This document shows, in pieces, positions 21,752 through 29,292 of a DNA stretch of 29,292 nucleotides; the first letter of the stretch is position 1, and each line of letters starts with the position of its first letter. Below the pieces are notes generated by a model. The model did not search any database, was not told the origin of the DNA, and saw only the letters and a program-made list of their open reading frames with translations. The stretch covers positions 1 through 29,292 of the forward strand of contig CADCLH010000017.1 in assembly GCA_902802215.1 (NCBI GenBank), in the 5' to 3' direction. Both the position numbers and the translations under genes were made by a program. This DNA comes from Oscillospiraceae bacterium. GTDB taxonomy: Bacteria > Bacillota > Clostridia > Oscillospirales > Oscillospiraceae.

Positions 21752-22890
21752 GCCTGCTCCCCCCTCTCCCAGTCGCGCTGCGCCTCGCGAAAGAGCGCGA
21801 GCAGATGTTCGTCCGGCTCCATGCGCACGCTGTCCCGGCAGAAGCGCCGGAAGATCTCCTCCGGCTCGCTGCTCTGCCGTTCGAGCTCGTCGAGCGTCAT
21901 CGTGACGGCGCTCTCGTCGCTGTCGTAGGCGAGGCCGCTGTATTCCAGCAGATTGGGGTAGACCTCGAACAGCTCCGCCGCCCCCTCGAGCCCGACATAA
22001 CGGTCGGTCACCCTCGCGCGGATAAAACCGCGGCGCTGCGCCTCGCTCAGTCCCCGGCCCGCGAGCAGCTCGTCGAAGCTCCCCTCGATGCTGGTCCGCT
22101 CGTGCAGGGCGGGCAGCGGGACGATGCTCCGCTCGAGCGTCCCGGTGTCGAGGACGGTCACGCTTTTGACCTGATTTTCCTCGCGCCCGAAGGAATACTT
22201 CATCGGCGTGCCGCTGTAGCGGATGCGCGCCCCCACGTCCTGCGGGCCGTGCAGGTGGCCGAGGGCGACGTAGTCGAAGCCCTCGAACACGCCGCGGCCC
22301 ACGGCGGCGGCGCGGCCGATCTCGGCGGCCCGGTCGGACAGCGAGGTCTCCGCGTCCGCGACGAAGGCGTGGGCGAGCAGGATATGCCGCCTGCCGGGGA
22401 TGAGGTCCGCGCGCACGGCGTCGAGCACGACGCGGAAGGCGTCCTCCATGGAGCCGATCTCGTCGGCGCGCTCGGGGAAGACGGCGCGCGCCTTTTCGCA
22501 GGTGAACCAGGGCAGCAGGTACACGTCCGCCCCGTCGAGCTCCGCGCGCTCCGGCTGCCTTGTCAGCTCGCCCGCGACGGTGAGTCCGGCCTTTTTCAGC
22601 AGGGCTTTGCAGGCCGCCAGACGCGCCGCGTTGTCGTGGTTGCCCGCGACGACCAGCATGGGCACGCCGAGCCCGTCGCAGATCTCCGTCACGGCCGCGT
22701 CGTACAGGCGCAGGGCGGCCGCGCCCGGCACCGCGCGGTCAAACACGTCGCCCGCGAGCAGCACCGCGCCGACCCGCTCCTCCTCGATGACGCGGCAGAT
22801 TGCGTCGAGGAAGAAGCGTTGGTCGTCCTCGAGGCTGCGCCCCTGCGCGCTCATGCCGAGGTGCCAGTCCGAGGTGTGCAGCAGCTTCAT
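21748..22890 (-). CDS. sbcD: Exonuclease SbcD (Mre11-like nuclease)
   Basis: The nuclease partner of SbcC. The 380-residue protein has the calcineurin-like phosphoesterase motifs HTSDWHLG (Asp8, His10), LLAGDVFDR (Asp48), VVAGNHDN (Asn84, His85), ILLAHAFV and VALGHLHGPQ, then a C-terminal capping and SbcC-binding region with FIRARVTDRYVG. Length is usual for the family. The ATG at 22890 follows AGGGGGG. It is first in the sbcDC operon with a promoter at 22948-22920, divergent from the FAD oxidoreductase gene. Confidence 0.96.
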   Translation of the reverse strand: MKLLHTSDWHLGMSAQGRSLEDDQRFFLDAICRVIEEERVGAVLLAGDVFDRAVPGAAALRLYDAAVTEICDGLGVPMLVVAGNHDNAARLAACKALLKKAGLTVAGELTRQPERAELDGADVYLLPWFTCEKARAVFPERADEIGSMEDAFRVVLDAVRADLIPGRRHILLAHAFVADAETSLSDRAAEIGRAAAVGRGVFEGFDYVALGHLHGPQDVGARIRYSGTPMKYSFGREENQVKSVTVLDTGTLERSIVPLPALHERTSIEGSFDELLAGRGLSEAQRRGFIRARVTDRYVGLEGAAELFEVYPNLLEYSGLAYDSDESAVTMTLDELERQSSEPEEIFRRFCRDSVRMEPDEHLLALFREAQRDWERGEQA

Positions 22891-22919
22891 CGAATCCCCC
22901 CTGTTCCCGGTTTTTTCTT

Positions 22920-22948
22920 ATTTTATCAGTTGCTCCCCCTTTTGTAAA
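22920..22948 (-). promoter_or_regulatory. Promoter for sbcDC
   Basis: On the minus strand, TTTACA (22948-22943), a 17-base spacer and TAAAAT (22925-22920). The leader is about 23 bases. Confidence 0.7.
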
Positions 22949-22952
22949 CGCC

Positions 22953-22981
22953 TTGACAAAGCACTTATGAGGGCCCATAAT
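22953..22981 (+). promoter_or_regulatory. Promoter for the FAD oxidoreductase gene
   Basis: A perfect TTGACA (22953-22958), a 17-base spacer and CATAAT (22976-22981), one mismatch from consensus. It is one of the strongest-looking promoters in the window, five bases from the divergent sbcDC -35. Confidence 0.85.
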
Positions 22982-23015
22982 TGACGCAGCGACGAAAAAC
23001 GAAACGGAGAAAAAC

Positions 23016-24563
23016 ATGAAAGACATCCTGATCATCGGCGGCGGGCCCGCGGGCCTGACCGCTGCCTACGAGCTTCTGAACGGCCCCGGCGACTACCGCG
23101 TCACGCTCTTTGAGGAGAGCGACACCTTCGGCGGCATTTCCCGGACCGTCGCCTGGCACGGCAACCGTATGGACATGGGCGGCCACCGCTTCTTCTCCAA
23201 GGCGCCCGAGGTGAACGCGTGGTGGGAGAAGCTGCTGCCGGTGCAGGGCGCGCCGTCGAAGGACGACCTGCTGCTGGGCCGCACGCCGCCGCTAGCGCCG
23301 GGCGGTCCCGACCCCGAGAAGACCGACGAGGTCATGCTGATGCGCCGCCGCGTCTCGCGCATCTTTTTTGACGGGAAGTTCTACGACTACCCCATCTCCC
23401 TCAAGCCCGAGACCTTCAAGAACATGGGCTTCGCCAAGACGGTGAAGTGCGGCTTTTCGTACCTCGGCGCGATGCTGCACAAGCTGCCCGAGGACAATCT
23501 GGAGAACTTCTACATCAACTCCTTCGGGCGCGAGCTGTACTCGATGTTCTTCGAGTACTACACCGAGAACCTCTGGGGCCGCCATCCGAGCGAGATCGAC
23601 GCCTCCTGGGGCGCGCAGCGGACCAAGGGCCTGTCGATCCTGGGCATTCTCAAGGACGTGTTCGGCAAGGCCTTCCATGTGAAAAACCGCGAGGTCAACA
23701 CCTCGCTGATCGAGGAATTCAAGTATCCCAAGCTCGGCCCCGGCCAGCTCTGGGAGGTCGTGGCGGCGCGCGTCGAGGCCATGGGCGGCACGATCCTCAA
23801 AAACGCGCAGGTCGTGGGTCTGGAGAGGCGGGGCAATCGCATCACGGCGGTGACGCTGGCCGACGGGCGGCGCTTCGAGGGCGACGCCGTGATCTCTTCC
23901 ATGCCCATCCGCGACCTTGTGGGCGGCATGAACGACGTGCCGGCCGAGCCCGCGCGCATCGCGAAGGGCCTGCCCTACCGCGACTATATGACGCTGGGCG
24001 TGCTGGTCAAGAAGCTCGCGCTGGTGAACAAAACGGACCTCGCCACGGTCGGCGGCATCGTGCCGGACTGCTGGGTGTACGTGCAGGACCGCAGCGTGAA
24101 GATGGGCCGCTTCCAGATCTACAACAACTGGAGCCCCTATCTGGTGCAGGACCTCGAGAACACCGTCTGGGTGGGCCTCGAGTACTTCTGCAACGAGGGC
24201 GACGCCTTCTGGAACCAGAGCGAGGAGGAGTTCGCGCGTCTCGGCGTGGAGGAGATGCTGCGCATCGGCCTGATCACCGACCGCTCCCAGGTGCTGGACA
24301 CGCACATGGAGCGCGTGAAGAAGGCCTACCCCGCCTACTTCGACACCTACGCGGAGATCGACAAGCTGACCGCCTGGCTCGACACGATCGAGAATCTCTA
24401 CTGCGTCGGGCGCAACGGGCAGCACCGCTACAACAACCTGGACCACTCGATGATGACCTCCTTCGAGGCGGTCAGGTGCATCCGCTCCGGCAGCACGGAC
24501 AAGAGCGCGCTGTGGAGCGTGAACACCGAGAAGGAGTACCACGAGGAAAAGCAGAAAAGCTGA
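23016..24563 (+). CDS. NAD(P)/FAD-dependent oxidoreductase (HemY/UDP-galactopyranose mutase-like)
   Basis: A 515-residue flavoprotein. The N-terminus has the dinucleotide-binding fold IIGGGPAGLTAAYEL (Gly8, Gly10, Gly13) with Glu33 or Glu34 at the end of the second strand, then FGGISRTV and MDMGGHRFFSK as in protoporphyrinogen oxidase and UDP-galactopyranose mutase relatives. The C-terminus YCVGRNGQHRYNNLDHSMM matches the second FAD-contact region. No heme or nucleotide-sugar genes adjoin it, so the substrate is open; an amine oxidase-like or sugar mutase role is possible. It is a single gene with a near-consensus promoter, so it may be well expressed. The ATG at 23016 follows CGGAGAAA. Confidence 0.88.
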   Translation: MKDILIIGGGPAGLTAAYELLNGPGDYRVTLFEESDTFGGISRTVAWHGNRMDMGGHRFFSKAPEVNAWWEKLLPVQGAPSKDDLLLGRTPPLAPGGPDPEKTDEVMLMRRRVSRIFFDGKFYDYPISLKPETFKNMGFAKTVKCGFSYLGAMLHKLPEDNLENFYINSFGRELYSMFFEYYTENLWGRHPSEIDASWGAQRTKGLSILGILKDVFGKAFHVKNREVNTSLIEEFKYPKLGPGQLWEVVAARVEAMGGTILKNAQVVGLERRGNRITAVTLADGRRFEGDAVISSMPIRDLVGGMNDVPAEPARIAKGLPYRDYMTLGVLVKKLALVNKTDLATVGGIVPDCWVYVQDRSVKMGRFQIYNNWSPYLVQDLENTVWVGLEYFCNEGDAFWNQSEEEFARLGVEEMLRIGLITDRSQVLDTHMERVKKAYPAYFDTYAEIDKLTAWLDTIENLYCVGRNGQHRYNNLDHSMMTSFEAVRCIRSGSTDKSALWSVNTEKEYHEEKQKS

Positions 24564-24575
24564 TCGAAAAACACA

Positions 24576-24611
24576 GACAGGGCGTCCCGGATTCCTCCGG
24601 GACGCCCTGTC
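24576..24611. terminator. Perfect 16-bp hairpin between converging genes
   Basis: The stem 24576-24591 / 24596-24611 is perfect. On the minus strand it is followed by TGTGTTTTT, so it best serves the gene ending at 24624. On the plus strand there is no T-run. Confidence 0.8.
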
Positions 24612-24623
24612 GTTATGGCGTTT

Positions 24624-25130
24624 TCATTCCATGGTGAACACCGAGACGTACTGCCCTGTGCCGACGTGGTCCTCAAAGAACATCTCCATCGAGCAGACGT
24701 AGTCCTCGAGCCCGTCGTTGACGTTGAAGAAGCGGAAGCCCCCGTCGCTCTGCCGCAGGAAGGAGACGAAGTGCGGGATCTTCTCCTCCGAATAGCGCAG
24801 GATGCCCATGCGGGAGCGCCGCGCGGCTGCGAGGGCGGCCTCGCGCCCGACATGCTCGGTCATTTCGGGCAGGTGTCTTTCCAGATACGCGCGCATGGCC
24901 TTCATGCTCGTCGGTCCGGGCCGGTGCATGGCGTGCAGGCCGTCCATCTCGGCGAGCACCTCGGCGAACGCCGCGTCGAGGCCGAGGGCGTGGCGGATGT
25001 TGTAGGCCGCGATCGGCCCGCAGCCGTTGCGGCTGGCCCGGATGGTGCGGTATTCGTAGTCCGTGAAGGCGTCCTGATCCGTGATGTAGCCGTCGTGTGA
25101 CCACCCGGGCGCGGCGCTCACTCCGCCCAT
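24624..25130 (-). CDS. Putative papain-fold (C39-like) cysteine peptidase-like protein
   Basis: A 168-residue protein without a clear named family. RASRNGCGPIAAYNIRHALG places Cys37 in an NGCGP context at a helix start, as in C39-like peptidases. His120 in KIPHFVSFL and Asn136/Asn138 or Asp139 in FRFFNVNDG are spaced as in a papain-type triad. No signal peptide is visible, so it may be cytosolic. The ATG at 25130 overlaps the nitroreductase by 13 bases; a GTG at 25121 forming a GTGA overlap is the alternative. A longer frame to 25757 is only the nitroreductase read in the wrong frame. Catalytic function is inferred, not proven; its gene is coupled to the nitroreductase. Confidence 0.75.
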   Translation of the reverse strand: MGGVSAAPGWSHDGYITDQDAFTDYEYRTIRASRNGCGPIAAYNIRHALGLDAAFAEVLAEMDGLHAMHRPGPTSMKAMRAYLERHLPEMTEHVGREAALAAARRSRMGILRYSEEKIPHFVSFLRQSDGGFRFFNVNDGLEDYVCSMEMFFEDHVGTGQYVSVFTME

Positions 25131-25642
25131 ACGACGCGGCCGGGCTTTCTCGGCGCGGCCTTGGGCGCGGGCCCGTCGGGAACTCCCACGATGCAGTGGC
25201 CGATGCCCTCGAGGTCCCCCTCGACGCCGAGGGAGGCAAGCAGGGCCTTGCCCTCGTCGGTGTCGAAGGCCTGGCGGGCGCGGTTGATCCAGCAGCTGCC
25301 GAGGCCGAGCGCGTGCGCGGCGAGCATCATGTTGCCCATGGCGAGCGCGCCGTCGTAGACGTGGTTCGGCGACGCGCGGTCGGCGAGCACCAGCAGCAGG
25401 GCGGGCGCGCCGTAGAAGGGGTCCACATCCTCCCCCCAGCCGCCGATCACGCGGTTCCACTCGCGAAGCTTTTGGATCAGCTCCGGGTTCGTGACGATGA
25501 CGATTTTGACCGTCTGCATGCCCTTGCCGCTGGCGGCGTAGAGGCCGGCCTCGGCGATCTTCTCGAGGTCCTCCCGGGCGGGCAGGTCCGGCTTGTAGCG
25601 GCGGACGCTCCGCCGGTTCAAAAGCGCGTCGAATACTTCCAT
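25118..25642 (-). CDS. Nitroreductase family protein (FMN-dependent)
   Basis: A 174-residue flavin oxidoreductase of the nitroreductase superfamily. EVFDALLNRRSVRRYKPDLP is the family's FMN phosphate-binding start. AEAGLYAASGKGMQTVKIVI, GALAMGNMMLAAHALGLGSCWIN and IGHCIVGVPDG follow in the usual order. The protein is short but within range for the minimal subgroup. The ATG at 25642 follows AAGGAGAGG. An upstream in-frame ATG (25678) is rejected because it lies upstream of this ribosome site and overlaps the -10 box. Substrate unknown. Confidence 0.93.
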   Translation of the reverse strand: MEVFDALLNRRSVRRYKPDLPAREDLEKIAEAGLYAASGKGMQTVKIVIVTNPELIQKLREWNRVIGGWGEDVDPFYGAPALLLVLADRASPNHVYDGALAMGNMMLAAHALGLGSCWINRARQAFDTDEGKALLASLGVEGDLEGIGHCIVGVPDGPAPKAAPRKPGRVVWAE

Positions 25643-25668
25643 GAAAACCTCTCCTTTTGTTTTTTCCC

Positions 25669-25697
25669 ATTTTATCACGCCCGTCCCCCGCGCGCAA
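25669..25697 (-). promoter_or_regulatory. Promoter for the nitroreductase gene
   Basis: On the minus strand, TTGCGC (25697-25692), a 17-base spacer and TAAAAT (25674-25669), with an extended-10 TG just upstream of the -10. Confidence 0.65.
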
Positions 25698-25708
25698 GAG
25701 CGCGCATC

Positions 25709-25737
25709 TTGACAAAGCGCGCGATTTCAGAGACAAT
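25709..25737 (+). promoter_or_regulatory. Promoter for the carboxylesterase gene
   Basis: A perfect TTGACA (25709-25714), a 17-base spacer and GACAAT (25732-25737). The leader to the GTG at 25772 is about 28 bases. Confidence 0.6.
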
Positions 25738-25771
25738 ATCAGTATCAATATAGACACACAGGAGGGTCCCC

Positions 25772-27548
25772 GTGAACGAGAAAACGAAACGGCCCGGCGC
25801 GGGCTTCTGGTTCCTGTTTCTCCTGACGGCGCTGCTGTTCGCCGCGCTGCTGGAGCTGAACAAAAACGCGCTCGAAGCGTGGGGCGCGGCGGCGCTGGCG
25901 CTGCTGCTCTTTGTCCTGCTGCGGCGGCTGCTGATCCGCGGCGGCTTTTGGCGGCGGCTGCTGACCTGGATCGTCGTGTGGGGCGCGCTTACGGCGGCGC
26001 TGCTCCTTCTCGGGCGGCCCTACCGCCTGCGCCCCGCCTTGAACAGAGCGGGCGGCACGACGGAGGTCGTGACGCTCAAAGACGGGCAGGTGCAGGGCCT
26101 GAAGAGCGTCGACGGCGCGTTCGAGGTCTTCACCGGCATCCCCTACGCCGCGCCCCCGGTCGGAAATCTCCGCTGGCGCGCGCCGCAGGACCCCGCGCCC
26201 TGGGAGGGCGTGCGCGCCTGCATGCACTTTGCGCCGATGGCGATGCAGCCGCGCGACGGGGAGATCGTCAACTCGCTCAAGCAGGTCGTCGGCTTCCACG
26301 ACTATACGGTCTCGCTCGACGACAATTTCCGCGACGCGGTGAGCGAGGACGCGCTCTACCTCAACCTCTGGCGGCCTGCGGGCGGCGGGGAGAAGCTGCC
26401 CGTGCTGGTCTACGTCCACGGCGGCGCGCTGCAAACCGGTCAGCCCTGGTACGCCGACTACAGCGGCGAGGGGCTGGCCCGCCGGGGTGTGATCGTGGTC
26501 AACTTCGGCTACCGGCTCGGCGTGTTCGGCTTCCTCGCATCCGAGGAGCTGGCCGCCCGACGGCAGCACCGGCAACTACGGGCTGATGGACCAGATCAAG
26601 GCGCTCGAGTGGGTGCGCGACAACATCGCGGCCTTCGGCGGCGACCCCGACAACGTGACGCTCGCGGGCGAGTCGGCGGGCGCGGTGTGCGTGAGCGCGC
26701 TGTGCACCTCGCCGCGGGCGCAGGGCCTGTTCCGCCGCGCCATCCTCGAGAGCTCCACCTGCGACGCGCCCGAGCCGCAGCACTCCTTCCGCACGATGGA
26801 CGAGGCGCTCGAGACCGGGCGCGAGACGCTCTCGCGCTTCGGCGCGGCCGATATCGCCGCGCTGCGGCAGATCGACGCGGAAAAGCTCGCCAAGGCGGCG
26901 GACGTGAACCACCACCTGACGGTCGACGGCTTCGTCCTGCCCGTGACGCCGTATGAGGCGCGGCGGCAGGGCGTGCACAACGAGGAAGCGCTGCTGCACG
27001 GCTTCAACGCCGACGAGGGCACGCCCTTCATCCTTTTTGAGCAGGCCAGTCTCAAAAACTACGAGCGGAAGGTCCGCGCGTATTTCGGGGACGAGGCGGA
27101 CGCGGTGCTCGCGCGCTGGTCCCCGGCGACCGACGACGAGGCGAAAAGCTACTGGACCGCGCTCTATTCCGCCGTCTACTTCACCCACGGCCACTACTGC
27201 CTGAGCAGGCTCGCGCTGGCGGAGGAGGTGCCGGTGTACGAGTACTTCTTCTCCAAGACCAACGGCCGCATCTCGGCCTGGCACAGCGGCGAGGAGGTCT
27301 ACTGCTACGGCAACATCCCGGCGGGCTCAAGGCTCTACGACGAGGGCGACCGGGCGCTCATGGACGTGTTCTGCGGCTATTTTGAGAACTTCGCCAAAAC
27401 CGGCGACCCCAACGGCTCCGGCCTGCCCGTCTGGGAAAGGAGCGCGGACGGGACGCAGCTTCTGGAGCTCGGGCAGAACACCGGCATGATCGAAGACCCC
27501 TATCTGGAAATCGACCGCATCCTCGACGGGATGCAGGGCTTCCGCTGA
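25772..27548 (+). pseudogene. Membrane-anchored type B carboxylesterase, frameshifted
   Basis: One type B carboxylesterase (alpha/beta hydrolase) is split between two frames. The 5' frame starts at GTG 25772 after GGAGGG and encodes about three N-terminal helices, then FTGIPYAAPPVGNLRW, SEDALYLNLWRP and the oxyanion YVHGGAL. It loses the family sequence at about 26558. The 3' frame resumes with DGSTGNYGLMDQIKALEWVRDN and carries GESAGA (Ser codon at 26673), FNADEGTPF (Glu at 27015) and AWHSGEEV (His at 27282). Removing one C from the CCC at 26556-26558 restores ELAADGSTGNYGLMD. All three triad residues survive, so this is a recent mutation or a sequencing error. The membrane anchor is unusual for the family. 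Confidence 0.88.
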
Positions 27549-27571
27549 CTGATCTTGAAAGGAGAAAGGAC

Positions 27572-27994
27572 ATGGATTACAGAAGATTCGGCAGTCACAT
27601 CGTCGCGCGCTTCGACCGGGGCGAGGAGATCCTCGAAAGCCTCAAAGCGCTCGCCCTGAAGGAGAACGTCAGGCTGGCCTCCGTCTCCGCCCTCGGCGCG
27701 GTGGACGACTTCACGGTCGGCGTGTACAGGGTGGACGAGAAGAAGTATTACGCCAACCACTTCGAGGGCGCGTTCGAGATCGTCTCCCTGACCGGCACGA
27801 TCAGCACCATGAACGGAGAGTACTACGCCCATCTGCACATGAGCGCGGGCAACGACCGGGGCGAGGTCTTCGGCGGCCACCTCAACCGCGCCGTCATCAG
27901 CGCGACCTGCGAGCTGGTGATCGACGTCATCGACGGCGTCGTCGAGCGCCGGGCCGATCCCGAGGTCGGCCTCAACCTCTTCAAATTCATCTGA
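27572..27994 (+). CDS. PPC/DUF296 domain protein
   Basis: A 140-residue protein of the PPC (plant and prokaryote conserved)/DUF296 family. Key segments are LASVSALGAVDDFTVGVY, LTGTISTMNGEYYAHLHM and GEVFGGHLNRAVISATCELVI. The HLHM histidines and the later His in GGHLN are the conserved likely metal ligands of the prokaryotic forms. Plant relatives are AT-hook DNA-binding proteins; the bacterial function is unknown and direct DNA binding is not assured. GAAAGGAG precedes the ATG, and the gene lies 23 bases after the carboxylesterase, so it is likely cotranscribed. Confidence 0.93.
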   Translation: MDYRRFGSHIVARFDRGEEILESLKALALKENVRLASVSALGAVDDFTVGVYRVDEKKYYANHFEGAFEIVSLTGTISTMNGEYYAHLHMSAGNDRGEVFGGHLNRAVISATCELVIDVIDGVVERRADPEVGLNLFKFI

Positions 27995-28025
27995 ACAATC
28001 ACACAAACGCATTAACCACTTTGCA

Positions 28026-28143
28026 CGTCATTCCGAGCAAGTTTCGCACGCTGGCGTGGGAATCCGCATAACGCCTTGCCGCGTTGCCTTTCGCGGCCAA
28101 GGGAGAAACGGATTGCCACGTCGCTTCGCTCCTCGCAATGACG
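28026..28143. repeat. Palindromic CGTCATTGCGAG-type intergenic repeat, full copy
   Basis: The left end (28026-28066) starts CGTCATTCCGAGC and ends GGGAATCCG. The right end (28109-28143) is an inverted relative, whose complement starts CGTCATTGCGAGG and ends GGCAATCCG. Read in the minus direction it encodes the familiar spurious peptide SLRGAKRRGNP seen in many Firmicutes intergenic ORFs. A one-ended copy lies at 6931-6971. It sits between converging genes. Confidence 0.85.
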
Positions 28144-28172
28144 AGGGACGGACTTTGTCTACAGTCTCAACG

Positions 28173-28207
28173 CACGAACCGGGAGGCCAGAAGCCTCCCG
28201 GTTCGTG
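28173..28207. terminator. Perfect 15-bp hairpin between converging genes
   Basis: The stem 28173-28187 / 28193-28207 with loop CAGAA starts two bases past the minus-strand gene's stop. No clear T-run follows on the minus strand; on the plus strand an ATTTAAT tract follows. Confidence 0.65.
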
Positions 28208-28209
28208 AT

Positions 28210-29292
28210 TTAATATTCGCCCTTTGCGAGCTGCCCGGCGAGCTTGTCCGGGTCCTGCCATTTGAGCGGGGCCGGGGCGTCGTACTTCTCGAGATACCCC
28301 AGCTCCGCCTTATCGAGCCGGTTCGCCGTGATCCGCAGCAGCGTCTTCCGATACTGCGTCCACACGGCCTCGCCGCCGCCGGTTTTGCAGCCGTACAGCG
28401 CGCGCCCGTTCGTCAGCGCCTCGTCCGGCCCTTCGCCGATACAGGCCATCCGGTCGTTCATCGCGTCATAGCGGAAGATCCAGCTTAAGCGCTCCGAAGC
28501 CTTCTTGCAGCCGTTAGAGAGCAGCAGCTCGGGCACGCCGTCAAAGTCCAGATCCAGCAGCAGCGCGCCCAGGGGCCTCTCGTCCCGGATGTCCAGGCCG
28601 AGGCCCTCCCAGCGCTTCTCCCGCAAGAACTCCTCGCCCGCGTAGGGGAAGGCGCCGACGGCGTTGTACAGCCGCCGCATGAGCTTCAGATCGCAGGGGG
28701 AGACGAAGCCGGAGAGGTTGTCCATCGCGAAGAAGGGGACGTCCTCGAGCCGGACGCAGGAGCGCACGCAGCGGTCGAACAGCTTTTCATAGCGCGCCTC
28801 GGCCTCGGGGTTTTCGCCGGGCTTCGCCCAGTCCGTGCTCTCAAAGGCGCCGTACTCCTGGAAGGAGTAGCGGAGCTTGCCCCCGTCCTCCATGCAGTCC
28901 AGATAGACGCGGCCCCAGTCGTCGTCCCGGAAGATCGGGACGGCCGACCACTCCCGGTCGCCCGAGCCGCCCGCGCCGTGCCAGTGTCCATGCACGATCG
29001 CCAGCCCCTCCTCCGGCAGGAAGCCGAAGAAGGCGTCATAGCCGAGATAGCGGAGCGCGCCGTCAAAGCTGAACACGTCCGTCAGACCGGTCCCCTCGGC
29101 GTAGAGCAGCAGCTCGGGCGCGCCGTCGGCGTTGAGGTCCGCCACAGAGTAGGCGCTGGGGGTGAGCAGCGACGGATCGCCGGAAAAATAGCTCCGGCGG
29201 TAGTCGGCGTCCCTGCCGATGACGGCGGCGCGCGCCGATTCGTCCGTGAGCATGGCCGTGTAGGCCTCCCGCCAGGAGCCGTACGCCGGCGC
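28210..29292 (-). CDS. FG-GAP/VCBS-like repeat protein of unknown function, 5'-truncated by window edge
   Basis: The minus-strand frame is open to the window edge (AYGSWREAYTAMLTDES before the first in-window ATG at 29253), so the N-terminus is missing; at least 360 residues are seen. Two calcium-loop-like segments, VADLNADGAPELLLY and LLDLDFDGVPELLLS, fit FG-GAP/EF-hand-like repeats common in secreted Clostridia proteins. FSFDGALRYLGYDAF and IFRYDAMNDRMACIG follow each as the paired strand unit. Regions with SFQEYGAFESTD and paired Cys residues have no known match for me. It is probably exported through a signal peptide outside the window. Function unknown. Confidence 0.82.
   Translation of the reverse strand, partial: APAYGSWREAYTAMLTDESARAAVIGRDADYRRSYFSGDPSLLTPSAYSVADLNADGAPELLLYAEGTGLTDVFSFDGALRYLGYDAFFGFLPEEGLAIVHGHWHGAGGSGDREWSAVPIFRDDDWGRVYLDCMEDGGKLRYSFQEYGAFESTDWAKPGENPEAEARYEKLFDRCVRSCVRLEDVPFFAMDNLSGFVSPCDLKLMRRLYNAVGAFPYAGEEFLREKRWEGLGLDIRDERPLGALLLDLDFDGVPELLLSNGCKKASERLSWIFRYDAMNDRMACIGEGPDEALTNGRALYGCKTGGGEAVWTQYRKTLLRITANRLDKAELGYLEKYDAPAPLKWQDPDKLAGQLAKGEY

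Noticed and set aside
19241..21928. An 895-codon plus-strand open frame opposite sbcC
   Set aside because: It is antisense to a clear SbcC with all motifs; the composition is Leu/Ala/Arg-rich and low in family signal. Long antisense frames are expected in GC-rich genes.
24624..25642. Nitroreductase plus papain-like protein as a RiPP (thiazole or lantibiotic-like) cluster
   Set aside because: No precursor peptide, cyclodehydratase, lanthipeptide synthetase or ABC exporter is visible nearby.
25131..25757. N-terminal extension of the papain-like protein
   Set aside because: This is the nitroreductase coding region read in a wrong frame, Arg/Pro/Gly-rich; the nitroreductase frame has clear motifs.
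28028..28261. A 77-codon minus-strand frame with SLRGAKRRGNP
   Set aside because: It is translated from the palindromic intergenic repeat and the downstream hairpin; a well-known type of spurious ORF.

Overview
The window is GC-rich, densely coded bacterial chromosome. Lipid II amidation genes (murT-gatD), AddA-type recombination, a SleB-type cell wall hydrolase, a DUF951 protein, a TSCPD protein and a Firmicutes-type CofE-like protein together suggest a high-GC Clostridia lineage, probably Oscillospiraceae-like. This rests on gene content; no rRNA or other taxonomic marker is present. I found no phage, IS transposase, CRISPR array, tRNA or rRNA, and no gene-free stretch above 300 bases.

Layout. 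(1) 1-6.9 kb, plus strand: the 3' two-thirds of addA, a 217-bp gap full of inverted repeats and promoter-like boxes, then a translationally coupled operon murT-gatD-amidohydrolase-PHP phosphatase ending in a strong terminator. (2) 6.9-9.9 kb, minus strand: a solitary solute-binding protein, an acyltransferase whose 3' end runs into a dispersed repeat, and an XRE-AbrB fusion regulator. (3) 9.9-10.7 kb: a HAD phosphatase (plus) with a near-consensus promoter. (4) 10.7-12.6 kb, minus: the overlapping operon TSCPD-sleB-like-rsmG, with rsmG ending inside the second copy of the same repeat. (5) 12.6-14.1 kb, plus: a six-helix membrane protein and rdgB. (6) 14.1-18.1 kb, minus: rarA-DUF951-GIY-YIG-acyltransferase-capA-like. 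(7) 18.2-22.9 kb, minus: sbcD-sbcC, then a CofE-like protein with its own promoter. (8) 23.0-24.6 kb, plus: an FAD-dependent oxidoreductase. (9) 24.6-25.7 kb, minus: a nitroreductase overlapping a putative papain-fold (C39-like) protein. (10) 25.8-28.0 kb, plus: a membrane-anchored carboxylesterase broken by a one-base frameshift, then a PPC/DUF296 protein. (11) 28.0-29.3 kb: a palindromic intergenic repeat and the 3' part of a secreted-type FG-GAP-like protein.

The functional themes are cell envelope (MurT/GatD, SleB-like, CapA-like, two acyltransferases) and genome maintenance (AddA, RarA, SbcCD, RdgB). The most unusual signal is a 134-bp repeat, two copies 3.2 kb apart. Each copy sits at the 3' end of a minus-strand gene, replaces that gene's expected C-terminus, and supplies the stop codon in a different reading frame. 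It is an unusual repeat, not evidence of a complete new defence or metabolic system.
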